Assembly (NCBI RefSeq): GCF_000181875.2
Contig: NC_012247.1
Span: 1 to 52,543 of the forward strand
From: [Borrelia] finlandensis
Lineage (GTDB): Bacteria; Spirochaetota; Spirochaetia; Borreliales; Borreliaceae
DNA: 52,543 nucleotides
Direction: 5' to 3'
The position numbers were made by a program, and so were the translations under genes. Below are positions 28,257 to 37,296 of this stretch, in pieces. The notes beneath the pieces were generated by a model. That model had not been told where the DNA came from and searched no databases. It saw only the letters and a list, made by a program, of their open reading frames with translations. Within the stretch, counting starts at the first letter, position 1. The number at the start of each line of letters is the position of its first letter.

Positions 28257-28790
28257 GTGAAAACCGTGCCAACAAATACTACAAGTATAACTGAAGAACA
28301 AATATACAATGAGTTTATACGATTGGGGATGGAACAACTAATAGCACAAGATTTATCTAAAAGATATTATCACAATGAACTTACATATAGAGATTTAGAA
28401 AATTTAGAAAAACAATTTGGAATAAAGTTTGATAATCTTGTTTCTAAGATTGATAGTATAGAGAAGAATTTAGATACTAAGATAGATAGTGTTAAAAGTG
28501 AACTTACTACTAAAATTGATGGTGTAGAAAAAAATTTAAATATCAAAATAGATAGTTTAGACGCCAAGATTGACACTATAAAAAAGAATTTAAAACAAGA
28601 TATGTCTAATTTAGAAGAAAATCTCAAACAAAACCTTGACGAAAAACTCAAAATTCATGAAAAATTTTTATTAGAAAAACTTAATATAAGCAACAGATTA
28701 ATAATTATTATTACAATAATAATAGCTCCAATTGCTATATCTAGCATAGCAAATATTATTACATCGATAATTAATGGGTTTCCTAAATAG
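28257..28790 (+). CDS. bdr: Bdr (Borrelia direct repeat) membrane protein
   Basis: 177 residues from a GTG with AAAGGA upstream. N-terminal EEQIYNEFIRLGMEQLIAQD, then a repeat region with the Bdr hallmark (KIDSIEKNLDTKIDSVKSEL, KIDGVEKNLNIKIDSLDAKI), coiled coil, and a C-terminal hydrophobic anchor (LIIIITIIIAPIAISSIANI). Bdr proteins are phosphorylatable inner-membrane proteins of unknown role, found in multiple copies per strain. A second, shorter Bdr lies at 33830-34192. Confidence 0.85.
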   Translation: MKTVPTNTTSITEEQIYNEFIRLGMEQLIAQDLSKRYYHNELTYRDLENLEKQFGIKFDNLVSKIDSIEKNLDTKIDSVKSELTTKIDGVEKNLNIKIDSLDAKIDTIKKNLKQDMSNLEENLKQNLDEKLKIHEKFLLEKLNISNRLIIIITIIIAPIAISSIANIITSIINGFPK

Positions 28791-28930
28791 AAATTACAAA
28801 TAATCCTCAAAATATATAATTTATCATTTCCAAACAATCCTCTTAAAAAGAGGAATTCAATAATAATTGTTTATTCAATATTTAGTAGCAATAATTAAAT
28901 TAAACATTACTAATAAAAAAGGAGAGGGGA

Positions 28931-29362
28931 ATAAAGATTATCAATATATTATTTTGTTTATTTTTTATTCTGCTAAACAGCTGTAATTCCGATAATAATG
29001 ATGCTTTTAAGAATAATAATAAAAATAATACCCAAGAAGTAAAAAGCGGGAAAAAGCGCGATTTAAGCGAACAAGAAAAGCCTAAATCTAAAGAAGAACT
29101 TCTTAAAGAAAAGTTAACCGATGAGCAACAAAAACAACTTGATTGGTTAAAAGAAGCATTGGGCAATGCTGGAGAATTTAATAAATTATTAGGAAATGAT
29201 GAATCTAAAATAAAATCAGCACTTGATCACATAAAAACTGAGCTTGATAAATGTAGCGAAAATAATGAAGGAAAAAACACTTTGAAAGAAATAGTTAAAG
29301 AGGCCTTTGGTGGAGGTATAGAAAAAATTACAACTGAAGCAACTACTACATGTAATCAATAA
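28931..29362 (+). pseudogene. mlp: Mlp lipoprotein gene with ATA in place of its ATG
   Basis: The frame at the expected start reads ATA AAG ATT ATC (28931 on) directly after AGGAGAGGGGA. All later features of Mlp are intact: signal peptide [15 protein letters not shown] (Cys18), the [20 protein letters not shown] tether, and [19 protein letters not shown] to the final TCNQ. There is no ATG, GTG or TTG upstream in frame before stops, and the next candidate (TTG at 29159) lies past the signal. Either translation starts poorly at ATA or the gene is silenced by a single G to A change. Mlp proteins are surface lipoproteins induced in the mammal. Confidence 0.8.
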
Positions 29363-29366
29363 TATC

Positions 29367-29390
29367 AAAGCCCCCTTATTTAGGGGCTTT
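29367..29390. terminator. Bidirectional terminator between mlp and the ERF gene
   Basis: AAAGCCCC, 8-base loop, GGGGCTTT, flanked by A and T on both sides. It lies between the convergent ends of mlp and the minus-strand ERF gene. Confidence 0.8.
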
Positions 29391-29400
29391 AAACATATTG

Positions 29401-30417
29401 CTATGCTGCAAATATATAATCAAATTGTTTATCTTCTTTCAACGTACAAAAGAATAATAGCGGGCTAGGGCCATAAGAAGTCCTCTTAAACGCCACAAAC
29501 TTTTCAAAATCTTGTAAATCCTTTAATCTATTATTTCTCTTAAAATAGTCTTTTATAATCTCTGCCCAATACTTTATACTCTTAAAATCACTATTTTTCT
29601 CAAAATGCGCAATTAAATCAGCTTCAATTTTCTTAATATCATCAACATTATTGGGATCTATTTTCTGAATAAAACTTATTTTTTGAATAATTGAGTTTAT
29701 ATTATCTTTTATTGTAGCGCTATTTACCCAATTTTTTATATTAGACAACGCTTCTTTAAAAACCCCATAATAATAAAGCCTATCTTTTTTTTGTTCTTGA
29801 TTAATATCTCTTTTCTGGTTTTGAATAGTGTTATTTTTCTGAATTTGATTAATCTCTTGTTTTTGTTCCTTTTTTTGTACTTGTTCTTGATTGATATTAA
29901 CTTGCTTGTTGGGCATAGAATTTCCGTTTTCATAATTATTGTAAATAAGGGCTGCATCAGTATCCACTTCACTTTCTATGTTAAGACATGCAACTAAAGC
30001 GTACCTTTTAAAATAAGTAATGGCTGAACCAACTAGTTGTGGCGTTGTATTTACACTTTTAGACCCATTTTCATTATTCCATTGTAAATTTTCTGTAAGT
30101 ATTGGTGTATCAAAAGACTCTTCATACCCACTGATTGTGCTGTAAAATGTGGTCCTAACAACATGCACTCTAACATATGGATCATGTGTAAAAGTTGGGA
30201 ATTGCTCAAAATCAAGCTCCAAATTGTGCTTATTAATAACGTTTTTTATTTCTCTAACTATTTCGTTAAAATTCTAATACTTGTATCCATATCCTTTAAG
30301 ACTTTTATCAATCCCTGGTAAATTCATTTTTAGGGTTTTCATATCTTTTCTGAAGCTTATTTTTGCTTGAATATTATTTTGTATTTCTTGATTATTATTG
30401 TTTGAAAGATTTTCCAT
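29401..30417 (-). pseudogene. ERF-family single-strand annealing protein, amber-interrupted
   Basis: The ATG at 30417 follows CAGGAGTAAAAAG. MENLSNNNNQEIQNNIQ opens, then KMNLPGIDKSLKGYGYKY, where TAG (30274-30276) replaces what should be a sense codon: the frame continues at once with NFNEIVREIKNVINKHNLEL and the ERF core (VVRTTFYSTISG, SAITYFKRYALVACLNIE, ESEVDTDAA) to 29401. A Gln/Lys-rich linker (about 29850) precedes a helical C-terminus. ERF proteins anneal single strands in phage recombination, pairing here with the exonuclease gene at 34688. Full length would be 338 codons. Confidence 0.8.
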
Positions 30418-30505
30418 CTTTTTACTCCTGTTTTGAATTAATAAATATAAGTACATAGCAAAAACTATTTTTGCCAACTTTTTTACAAAAATTTTTACAA
30501 AAAAA
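30366..30505 (-). repeat. Inverted repeat copy 1: promoter, leader and first codons of ERF
   Basis: Reverse complement of 34600-34739 with essentially no differences over 140 bases. Covers a promoter-like TTGGCA (30472-30477), the ribosome site and the first 17 codons. Confidence 0.85.
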
Positions 30506-30807
30506 ATAGGGCTTAGCTAAATTCTCTATTGTCTACTAAAGAAATTAGTTAAGCCCGTGCTAAAAATTTTTTTGCAAATTCAAAACAGGTAGTTAAAACT
30601 GAAAAATGTTCAAATAACTACGCTGTTTGTAGTGTAGCCCAATTTTAAATTAAAATCAATTTGTATTTTTACTAAATTATAAAAAGTATATTAATTTAAC
30701 AAAATTAATAATTAAAATTTAATATTTTTTTAGAAAAGTATTTACTTTTAAATCAAAATTTTGCATTATAATATTAATTATTAATAATTCAAAACAGGAG
30801 AAAAAAC
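30506..30807. promoter_or_regulatory. Intergenic region upstream of the partition cassette, likely origin area
   Basis: Contains GGGCTTAGCTAA (30509-30520) facing TTAGTTAAGCCC (30545-30556), a 12-bp inverted repeat with one mismatch, followed by a very AT-rich stretch (30640-30780). In cp32 plasmids the sequence next to the PF57 gene is needed for autonomous replication; this is the matching position. No clear iterons. CAGGAG at about 30795 is the PF57 ribosome site. Confidence 0.5.
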
Positions 30808-31905
30808 ATGGAAGGTTTTTCAAATACCACAAAAAGTAAAACTTGTCGCAACAAACACCAACATAAATTAATATCTCTTACTTCAACACTAGATTATCTA
30901 AACAAAAAAGATAAGAAATACACGCAACAAAACATACTTTATTACTTTAATGAAAATCTAAAAAGAAATGGTCTAGCTCCCACTACGTTAAGAACAATGC
31001 AAAACTATCTTTACAAATTAGAAAAAGTATTAAAAGTTACAACTAATTACTACCAACACTTAGGAGTAAATTGTGGAACTGAAATTTACTATAAACTAAA
31101 GTATCCTAAAAAAGAGTGTTACCAGAAAATCAACAAGTACTTTAAAGAACGAAAAAACTCTAGATTTAGATCTAGAGTCAATAACCATTTTAAAGACAAT
31201 GTTTCCAAAAATAGTAGTGTAAATTCAGTGGGGTGTTTAAGTAATAAAAATAATATAAAAGAAGAAAGAAAGATTAAAGAAATAGAAAAATATCAACTAA
31301 GAAATTATTTCAATAACTGTAACTTTAAAACAGCAGCTGCTCTTTCTATTTTGTATTTAAATACTGATAAAGATACGAAGATTGAGGCAATAAATATCTT
31401 AAAACAAAATGAAATTGCCCTAATAAAAAAATTCAATATAAAAAAATCTTGCATGAAAGAAAAACAAAAAAAATTAAAAGAAATTCTATACAACACTAGG
31501 AAAGAATTAGAAGAAAACGGGTACAATCCCAAACAATTAGAAATAAATTTACAAAAAGTATACGAAAATTACAAATATAAGCCCCATTTTATTATTGAAA
31601 ATTATAAATATAGCGATTTAAACAATATAAAGCGTAAATTAGAAAAGTCGATTGAAATAAAAAAAGAAAATTCTCAACAAAATTATCAAAATTTAAAGGA
31701 AAATATTTTCAATATCCTTATTGAACAACTAAAAAAAGAAACAAATATTAAAATTCTAAAGCCTATTATTAAAAAATATTTGAATAACCAAAAGAAAATA
31801 GAATACAATAAAGTATTTGGTATATATCATCTTGAATTATCAAAAATAATAAAAAATGAAAAAAATTCTTTAACCACAGAAGAATTTAGTATAAAGGCCG
31901 TATGA
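30808..31905 (+). CDS. PF57 (Borrelia ORF-A type) plasmid replication-maintenance protein
   Basis: This intact, highly basic 365-residue protein is the first gene of the cassette. The N-terminal third carries YTQQNILYYFNENLKRNGLA and PTTLRTMQNYLYKLEKVLKV, a winged-helix-like region typical of the family; the middle is low-complexity and the C-terminus helical. It is the best candidate for the replication initiator of Borrelia plasmids. Unlike the counterpart at 7115-8123 it has no stops. The PF50 gene follows after nine bases. Confidence 0.8.
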   Translation: MEGFSNTTKSKTCRNKHQHKLISLTSTLDYLNKKDKKYTQQNILYYFNENLKRNGLAPTTLRTMQNYLYKLEKVLKVTTNYYQHLGVNCGTEIYYKLKYPKKECYQKINKYFKERKNSRFRSRVNNHFKDNVSKNSSVNSVGCLSNKNNIKEERKIKEIEKYQLRNYFNNCNFKTAAALSILYLNTDKDTKIEAINILKQNEIALIKKFNIKKSCMKEKQKKLKEILYNTRKELEENGYNPKQLEINLQKVYENYKYKPHFIIENYKYSDLNNIKRKLEKSIEIKKENSQQNYQNLKENIFNILIEQLKKETNIKILKPIIKKYLNNQKKIEYNKVFGIYHLELSKIIKNEKNSLTTEEFSIKAV

Positions 31906-31914
31906 GGATTTAAC

Positions 31915-32481
31915 ATGGAAAATGCACCAGAACCTATTGAAACTGTAAAAAAAGGTAAATGTAAAGTTGAATGCCAAAATAAAGAACGCTTTATTTTGAT
32001 TGAAAAAGAAAATGGTAAAGCAATGTATCATACAAAAATAATGATGGATATTTATAAATTTGGAGTTTATGAGAAAAAACATGAATTTAGACTAGCATTA
32101 AGGGCTCTATTTAATGGAGAAAGAATTGTTGAAGAAACTCACTTGTATCCAATTAAAGAAGGAGATAAGTTTATTGGTATTTTTTATGGCTACAGAAAAC
32201 CAATTAAAAAGCCATTAATAAAGTATCAAATAAATGGAACTAGAAAAGCATATGCATTAGCAAGGGCATATTATATGGAATTTAGATTTAAAGCCGGGAG
32301 TGTTTTTTGCTATTTTAAGGGGCTATATCGTTTATTAGATAAAAAAAGAACAAATAATCACTACAACAAAGTTTTATTTAGTATGTTTACAGATTTAGAA
32401 CAACAAGTATATAAATTTTATGGGAAAAAATACCCGGAACAAGGACCACTAATAAAATGGATAATAAAAAACCCAAAATAA
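31915..32481 (+). CDS. PF50 (DUF226) plasmid maintenance protein
   Basis: 188 residues with the DUF226 core: KFIGIFYGYRKPIKKPLIKY, then YALARAYYMEFRFKAGSVFC and LEQQVYKFYGKKYPEQGP. Second gene of the cassette. Its last 25 bases overlap the parA start, implying translational coupling. Its role in segregation or incompatibility is known only genetically. Confidence 0.8.
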   Translation: MENAPEPIETVKKGKCKVECQNKERFILIEKENGKAMYHTKIMMDIYKFGVYEKKHEFRLALRALFNGERIVEETHLYPIKEGDKFIGIFYGYRKPIKKPLIKYQINGTRKAYALARAYYMEFRFKAGSVFCYFKGLYRLLDKKRTNNHYNKVLFSMFTDLEQQVYKFYGKKYPEQGPLIKWIIKNPK

Positions 32482-33239
32482 TAACAATTGCGTCAATCAA
32501 GGGCGGTGTTGGTAAAAGCACAAGTGCAATTATATTTGCAAATTTGCTGGCCCAAAAATATAAAGTATTATTAATAGATATAGATACGCAAGCCTCTACT
32601 ACTAGTTATTTTTATAAAGAAATTGCAAGTCAAAAGATTAATATTGTAAGCAAAAATATATACAGAGTATTGAAAGAAAAATTAGATATAAATAATGCAA
32701 TTATAAATATTAAAGACAATTTAGACTTAATACCAAGTTATTTAAATTTACATAAATTTTCAAGCGAGTTTATTCCCCTTAAAGAATTGAGATTAAAGGA
32801 CAACTTAATTTTTTTAAAACAGGATTATGATTACATAATAATAGATACTAATCCAAGTCTAGATTTTACTTTATCCAATGCTTTAATGACTAGTAATTGT
32901 ATAATAGTTCCAATGACAGCAGAAAAATGGGCAGTAGAAAGTTTGGATCTATTAGAATTTTATATAAAAAAATTAAGAATAAAAATTCCAATTTTTATTC
33001 TTATCACAAGGTTTAAAAAAAATAATACGCATAAAGAGCTATTAAAACATGTTAGGTCCAAAAAAGGATTTTTAGGGATCGTGCATGAAAGAGAAGATTT
33101 AAATAGAAAAATTACCAGGAATGATGAATTTGATATGACTAAAGATTATATCGAAGAATACAAAGAAGCAGTATCAAAATTTTTTAATATGTATGAAAAA
33201 TATATTATAAAGAATTGTTCAGGAACTGAACAACTCTAA
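32457..33239 (+). CDS. parA: ParA (PF32) partition ATPase
   Basis: 260 residues with a deviant Walker A KGGVGKST at 14-21, the second motif LLIDIDTQASTTS, and Walker B YIIIDTNPSLDF. ParA moves plasmid copies apart, and in Borrelia its subtype decides incompatibility, so this sequence would tell which cp32 type the molecule excludes. It is the only complete ParA in the window. It overlaps DUF226 and is followed by PF49 after 17 bases. Confidence 0.9.
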   Translation: MDNKKPKIITIASIKGGVGKSTSAIIFANLLAQKYKVLLIDIDTQASTTSYFYKEIASQKINIVSKNIYRVLKEKLDINNAIINIKDNLDLIPSYLNLHKFSSEFIPLKELRLKDNLIFLKQDYDYIIIDTNPSLDFTLSNALMTSNCIIVPMTAEKWAVESLDLLEFYIKKLRIKIPIFILITRFKKNNTHKELLKHVRSKKGFLGIVHEREDLNRKITRNDEFDMTKDYIEEYKEAVSKFFNMYEKYIIKNCSGTEQL

Positions 33240-33256
33240 AGTAGAGGAGATTTTTT

Positions 33257-33817
33257 ATGAAAATAGAATTAAACAAAAGAGTTTTATCAGAAGAAATAGA
33301 TCCTGATATTGAAAAAAAAATTGTTACCAATGAAGATGCAATTATTCATTATAATACCCTAAAGGATAGATTGAGAGCAAATTTTAGAAAAGAAATATTT
33401 CATAAAGTGGACAATATTAGAATTTTAAAAGAAATAAAAGATAACGAATACTATAAACTCGATGGATATAAAAGTTTTGATGCTTTTATTAAGAATTACA
33501 ATATAGCAAAGACACAGGCTTATGCTTATTTAAAATTAGCAGCTGCTTTACAAGAGGGGATTCTTAAAGAAGATTATTTAATAGAAAATGGTATTCAAAA
33601 TTCTCTTGAGCTAATACAAAATAAAGAAAGTTTAACATTCAAAAAATCAAAACAAAATCCAATAAAACCACTAAGATTTCAACTTAAAACTCAAGAAAGT
33701 TATGATTTTTACAAAAACAATGCTAAATTTACAAGTTTTATGATGCAGGATATTTTTGAAAATCAAAAAGATTGGATTAATAAGCTGTTAAAAAAGTATA
33801 AACAATTAAAAGGATAA
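33257..33817 (+). CDS. PF49 plasmid partition protein of the cp32 cassette
   Basis: 186 residues: RLLSEEIDPDIEKK-like start (KRVLSEEIDPDIEKKIVTNE), LRANFRKEIFHKVDNIRILK, DGYKSFDAFIKNYNIAKTQA, and the C-terminal LRFQLKTQESYDFYKNN. Fourth member of the cassette. AGAGGAG upstream. Related at moderate level to the orphan at 18950-19549. Confidence 0.8.
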   Translation: MKIELNKRVLSEEIDPDIEKKIVTNEDAIIHYNTLKDRLRANFRKEIFHKVDNIRILKEIKDNEYYKLDGYKSFDAFIKNYNIAKTQAYAYLKLAAALQEGILKEDYLIENGIQNSLELIQNKESLTFKKSKQNPIKPLRFQLKTQESYDFYKNNAKFTSFMMQDIFENQKDWINKLLKKYKQLKG

Positions 33818-33829
33818 TATGGAGATTTT

Positions 33830-34192
33830 ATGAATAGTTTGACTTACAGAACATACAATATAGAAAGTATAAAAAATGAGTTTTTAAAGATAGGATTTAG
33901 TGAAGAGGCAATAGATTTTGTTTTTCTGCATAATGATAATTACAACTTTGAATTTTTAAAAGAAAAATTAATTAATGTAGAAAAGAATTTACAAAAGGAT
34001 ATATCTAATTTAGACATTAAGATTGATACTGTAGAAAAGAATTTAAACACCAAAATAGACAATGTAGAAAAGAGTTTAAATCAAAAACTTAGCATGGGTA
34101 ACAGACTAGTACATTTTATGATAATAATAGCAGCAATTCTAGGGCCAATTTTGAATGCCCTATTTATGAAATATTTACAAGGTGGCAAATAA
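33830..34192 (+). CDS. bdr: Bdr membrane protein, short type
   Basis: 120 residues: YNIESIKNEFLKIGFSEEAI head, two to three repeats (NVEKNLQKDISNLDIKIDTV, EKNLNTKIDNVEKSLN), and a C-terminal membrane helix (RLVHFMIIIAAILGPILNAL). It sits directly after the partition cassette, the usual place of bdr on cp32. Its repeat number is lower than in the copy at 28257. Confidence 0.85.
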   Translation: MNSLTYRTYNIESIKNEFLKIGFSEEAIDFVFLHNDNYNFEFLKEKLINVEKNLQKDISNLDIKIDTVEKNLNTKIDNVEKSLNQKLSMGNRLVHFMIIIAAILGPILNALFMKYLQGGK

Positions 34193-34599
34193 TAATGTAT
34201 TGTAAAATTTGATTTTTTAAAATGGTACATTATAATATTGATGAAGAGTATTATCAATTAACACTTAATTTTTGCTTTTTCATAAATTAAAACTTATTTG
34301 AATTTTTAACAAGAGAATTTAAATAGGTTCTTTTATTTTAACAAATACAAATTGATTTTAATTCTAAATTAGAATATATTCAATGATTGAAAAGCTTATT
34401 TAAATTATTTTAATAAGCAAATTTGATTAAACCCCAACTTTATTAAAATAATTTCTGTAAAAAAGTTGTCAAAAATAGTCTTTGTTACATATATATATAT
34501 GTATGTAAATAGCTAAAAAAGTTTATTGCTATCAAAACAATCCAATCAAGTTGGGTTTAGCTAAGTTCTTAGATAAGAGAATTTAAATAAACCCAACTA
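34193..34599. promoter_or_regulatory. Intergenic region before the exonuclease gene
   Basis: Holds a perfect inverted repeat GTTGGGTTTA (34550-34559) / TAAACCCAAC (34588-34597), a partial earlier copy of the leader (TTGTCAAAAATAGTCTTTG from 34466), and an (AT)n run at 34490-34500. The gap lies between the bdr gene and the exonuclease; no small gene is seen. Confidence 0.5.
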
Positions 34600-34739
34600 T
34601 TTTTTTGTAAAAATTTTTGTAAAAAAGTTGGCAAAAATAGTTTTTGCTATGTACTTATATTTATTAATTCAAAACAGGAGTAAAAAGATGGAAAATCTTT
34701 CAAACAATAATAATCAAGAAATACAAAATAATATTCAAG
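34600..34739 (+). repeat. Inverted repeat copy 2: promoter, leader and first codons of the exonuclease
   Basis: Identical to the reverse complement of 30366-30505, so the two recombination genes share TTGGCA (34628-34633), the CAGGAG ribosome site and MENLSNNNNQEIQNNIQ. The sequences part right after codon 17. Confidence 0.85.
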
Positions 34740-36031
34740 TAGATCTCAAAATGATAAGTGTTAATCAACAAAGTTTTACTGGATGCGAAATATTTGAGGA
34801 AAAATCTTCTCCCATTAAAGAAAAAAGTAAATTAAGTAAAATAGGTAAAAAATTACCAGGAACAAGTAGTAAAGAGTGTTTTAGATTTGACCGCAATCAA
34901 GATTTTAGTCTTCAAAGAAACAAGCTAAATAAATACGGAGCTAGTGAAGTAGGCAATATTCTAATTGGTGGTGCGGGGCTGAAAGATTTAATGATAAACA
35001 GAGTGCTTAAATATTTTGATATGAATCCACCTTTTGAAGAGAATTTATATATGCTCAAGGGTAAAGAGTTAGAGAATTTAGGATTTAGATAATTTGTTAA
35101 AGCATACGGTGATAATATTAATATTTTATATAAAAACAAATATGCCAATGGACTTGATAAGTATAACTATTTTAAAAAAATAGGCAGTTCAGAAACTTTA
35201 GTGGGCTCAACAATTGATGGCTGGTTTATCAATAATAATGGCGATTTAGAACTATTAGAGATTAAAAGTAGCGACTTTCATTATATGAGTAGCGCTATTG
35301 AAGAGTACAATAAAAATGGCAATTTTTTAAGCAGTAAGTATTTTTTCAAATACTATGTGCAGGCGCAAATGCAACTAGCATGTACTGGACTTGAGTATTG
35401 TAATTTGTTCTTTTTAATAGACGCTGCACCAGTTAATTGTAAGATAAAGAGAAATGATTCTTTAATATCAAAAGTTCTTAATTTTGTTCTTAAATGTGAA
35501 AGGGAGGTTTTCAATATAAGAGCCGAAATTATTAAAAACAATCAGGTTAAGTTATTAATATCTAACAATATTGATAATGATATGTTTAATAAGCTTGTTG
35601 AAGAGATTGAAGAGTTGGTAGTAAAGAGTGATTTTTATCAATCTGGAGTTGAGTTTGATTGGACAAATGAATTTGTAGAATATGTTGAGTGTGTAGATCT
35701 TGAGATTAAAACCGAGCAGTCTGCCATAAATCTTGAGGAGGATCTTGTTGAGATTAATAACTTAAAAGTAGAACTAAATAAAATTCAAAATGAAAACAAA
35801 AAAAGAGAAAAACCTATAAAAGATTTGCTCAAGATTAAAATTGATAAGATTATGGATGAATATCCACTAATTAATCATAGGAATTACAGATTCAAACAAT
35901 TTGTATTCACTTATGATCCTAAAAAAAGAGCAATAGCAGATAGATTTAAAGAACTTATACCAATAAATAATAAAGTTTTTGTGCCTAGCAATATGAGTAA
36001 TATAACATATGCAAATAGTGTCCCCTTTTGA
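34688..36031 (+). pseudogene. DUF244/YqaJ-like recombination exonuclease, ochre-interrupted
   Basis: The frame from ATG 34688 runs through KLSKIGKKLPGTSSKECFRF and NKLNKYGASEVGNILIGGAG to a TAA at 35090-35092, then stays open to 36031. The second part holds the nuclease core: GSTIDGWFINNNGDLELLEI then KSS, a PD-(D/E)XK pattern (Asp, ExK), and YYVQAQMQLACTG as in YqaJ/lambda-exonuclease-like enzymes. Unbroken length would be 448 codons. It would resect DNA ends for the ERF annealase. The nonsense codon separates the N-terminal domain from the catalytic residues. Confidence 0.75.
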
Positions 36032-36088
36032 ATGGGGCACTAAAAATAAAAAAATTAAAAAAATTATTTAACATAGGAGGTTTAAAAA

Positions 36089-36514
36089 ATGCTTATTAGT
36101 AAAATAAAACAAAACAATAGGAGTTTACTCGGAGAAATACAGAGATGGGGATGCTATTTTTTATGCTTACATTATTATACAAGTGTGTTTAAGAATATTG
36201 AATTTAATGCTTTTGGCATAAATGTGGCTTATCGCAGATTTTTAGGACTTGGATACATCAAGAGCAATTGTTTTATTAAAAATCCTTGCATGATACTAAA
36301 TTATTATGGTATTAGAACTAGTGTGAGATATGAATCTTTTGGTTACTTTGCAGCTGCAAATGAATTTGAAATAAGTGAAGTTAAAATCACGGGGGTTAAT
36401 GGATCTCACTTTATTGCTACAAAAGAGCAAGAAATATTATATGATTCACTTGATTTAAGGGCTCGTGGAAAAATATTTAAAGTAACTTCAAAGCGAATAT
36501 TTAAGCCTAAGTAG
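36089..36514 (+). CDS. DUF261-like cp32 protein
   Basis: 141 residues after a strong AGGAGG. Starts MLISKIKQNNRSLLGEIQRW then GCYFLCLHYY and later GSHFIATKEQEILYDSLD. The Cys near the start and the GSHF motif, in that order, recall papain-like C39-type folds, but this is speculation. Found in most cp32 plasmids; function unknown. Confidence 0.65.
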   Translation: MLISKIKQNNRSLLGEIQRWGCYFLCLHYYTSVFKNIEFNAFGINVAYRRFLGLGYIKSNCFIKNPCMILNYYGIRTSVRYESFGYFAAANEFEISEVKITGVNGSHFIATKEQEILYDSLDLRARGKIFKVTSKRIFKPK

Positions 36515-36519
36515 TTATA

Positions 36520-37296
36520 CTACAGCTTTAAGCTATTTTTGGCGTATTTATAAGCTTGAATTTTGTTAGCAGAAGAAAGTCCGTAGATATTATCAATTTC
36601 ATGGGTTGAAGAGTATTTCATAAGTTCTTTAATTTGAAAAGAATTATAACCATTGGCTTTTAAATTTGAAATAAATAAATTTCTGCATAAATGAAGTGAT
36701 TTATTTACTTTAAATCCTGATTTTTTAAGAAGATTTTTGAATTTTCTAGAAATATTGATAATGCTAATTTGATTATCTTTAAACCTATGTTTGGTTTTTT
36801 GAAAAAGATAAGTACGCCGTGTATCGATATTTTTTTCTTCAAAATGATTCTTATGAGCTATTTGAATAGCGTCGTACTCTTTAGAGCTAATGACAATTTC
36901 TCTAATGCACGCGACACTTCTTTTTTTTGCCACATTCACTTTTATATTATAAAGAATTTCTCCAGTTTCGCTGGTTAGAGTAGTAATATTTTGCAATTTT
37001 ACTTTTTGAATTTCAGTGCCCCTACATCCACTTATTGAGAGTAGCTGTACGAACCAGCCAGATATTGGATCAATTTGTTTTAATTGTTTTATACATTTTT
37101 CAATTAGTTTGCTGGTTTTTGGAGTTATATAAAACCTAGGGCTAGGTTTTAGATTTTCTTTTTTTGTTTTAGTTGAATTTTTTAGAGTATTTTTAAGAAT
37201 TTTATTTTCATCTATAACTTTTAGATAATCTTTAAATATTTTGAGGAAAAAATCCGTATCACCTTTATTTAAATTAAGATAATTATTAATGTCCAT
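36520..37296 (-). CDS. Tyrosine recombinase (phage integrase family)
   Basis: 258 residues with the catalytic set in order: Arg92 in SGCRGTEIQ, Lys near 124, His202-x-x-Arg205 (LHLCRN), His232 and the nucleophile Tyr238 (THEIDNIYG). The N-terminal arm is short. It lies convergent with the DUF261 gene and divergent from the erp pair. It could resolve cp32 dimers or act in integration; no attachment site could be assigned. The gene is intact. Confidence 0.8.
   Translation of the reverse strand: MDINNYLNLNKGDTDFFLKIFKDYLKVIDENKILKNTLKNSTKTKKENLKPSPRFYITPKTSKLIEKCIKQLKQIDPISGWFVQLLSISGCRGTEIQKVKLQNITTLTSETGEILYNIKVNVAKKRSVACIREIVISSKEYDAIQIAHKNHFEEKNIDTRRTYLFQKTKHRFKDNQISIINISRKFKNLLKKSGFKVNKSLHLCRNLFISNLKANGYNSFQIKELMKYSSTHEIDNIYGLSSANKIQAYKYAKNSLKL

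Noticed and set aside
34480..34505. Possible iteron or CRISPR-like repeat near the exonuclease leader
   Set aside because: Only an (AT)n run and one partial leader copy; no regular repeats with spacers exist here or elsewhere in the window.
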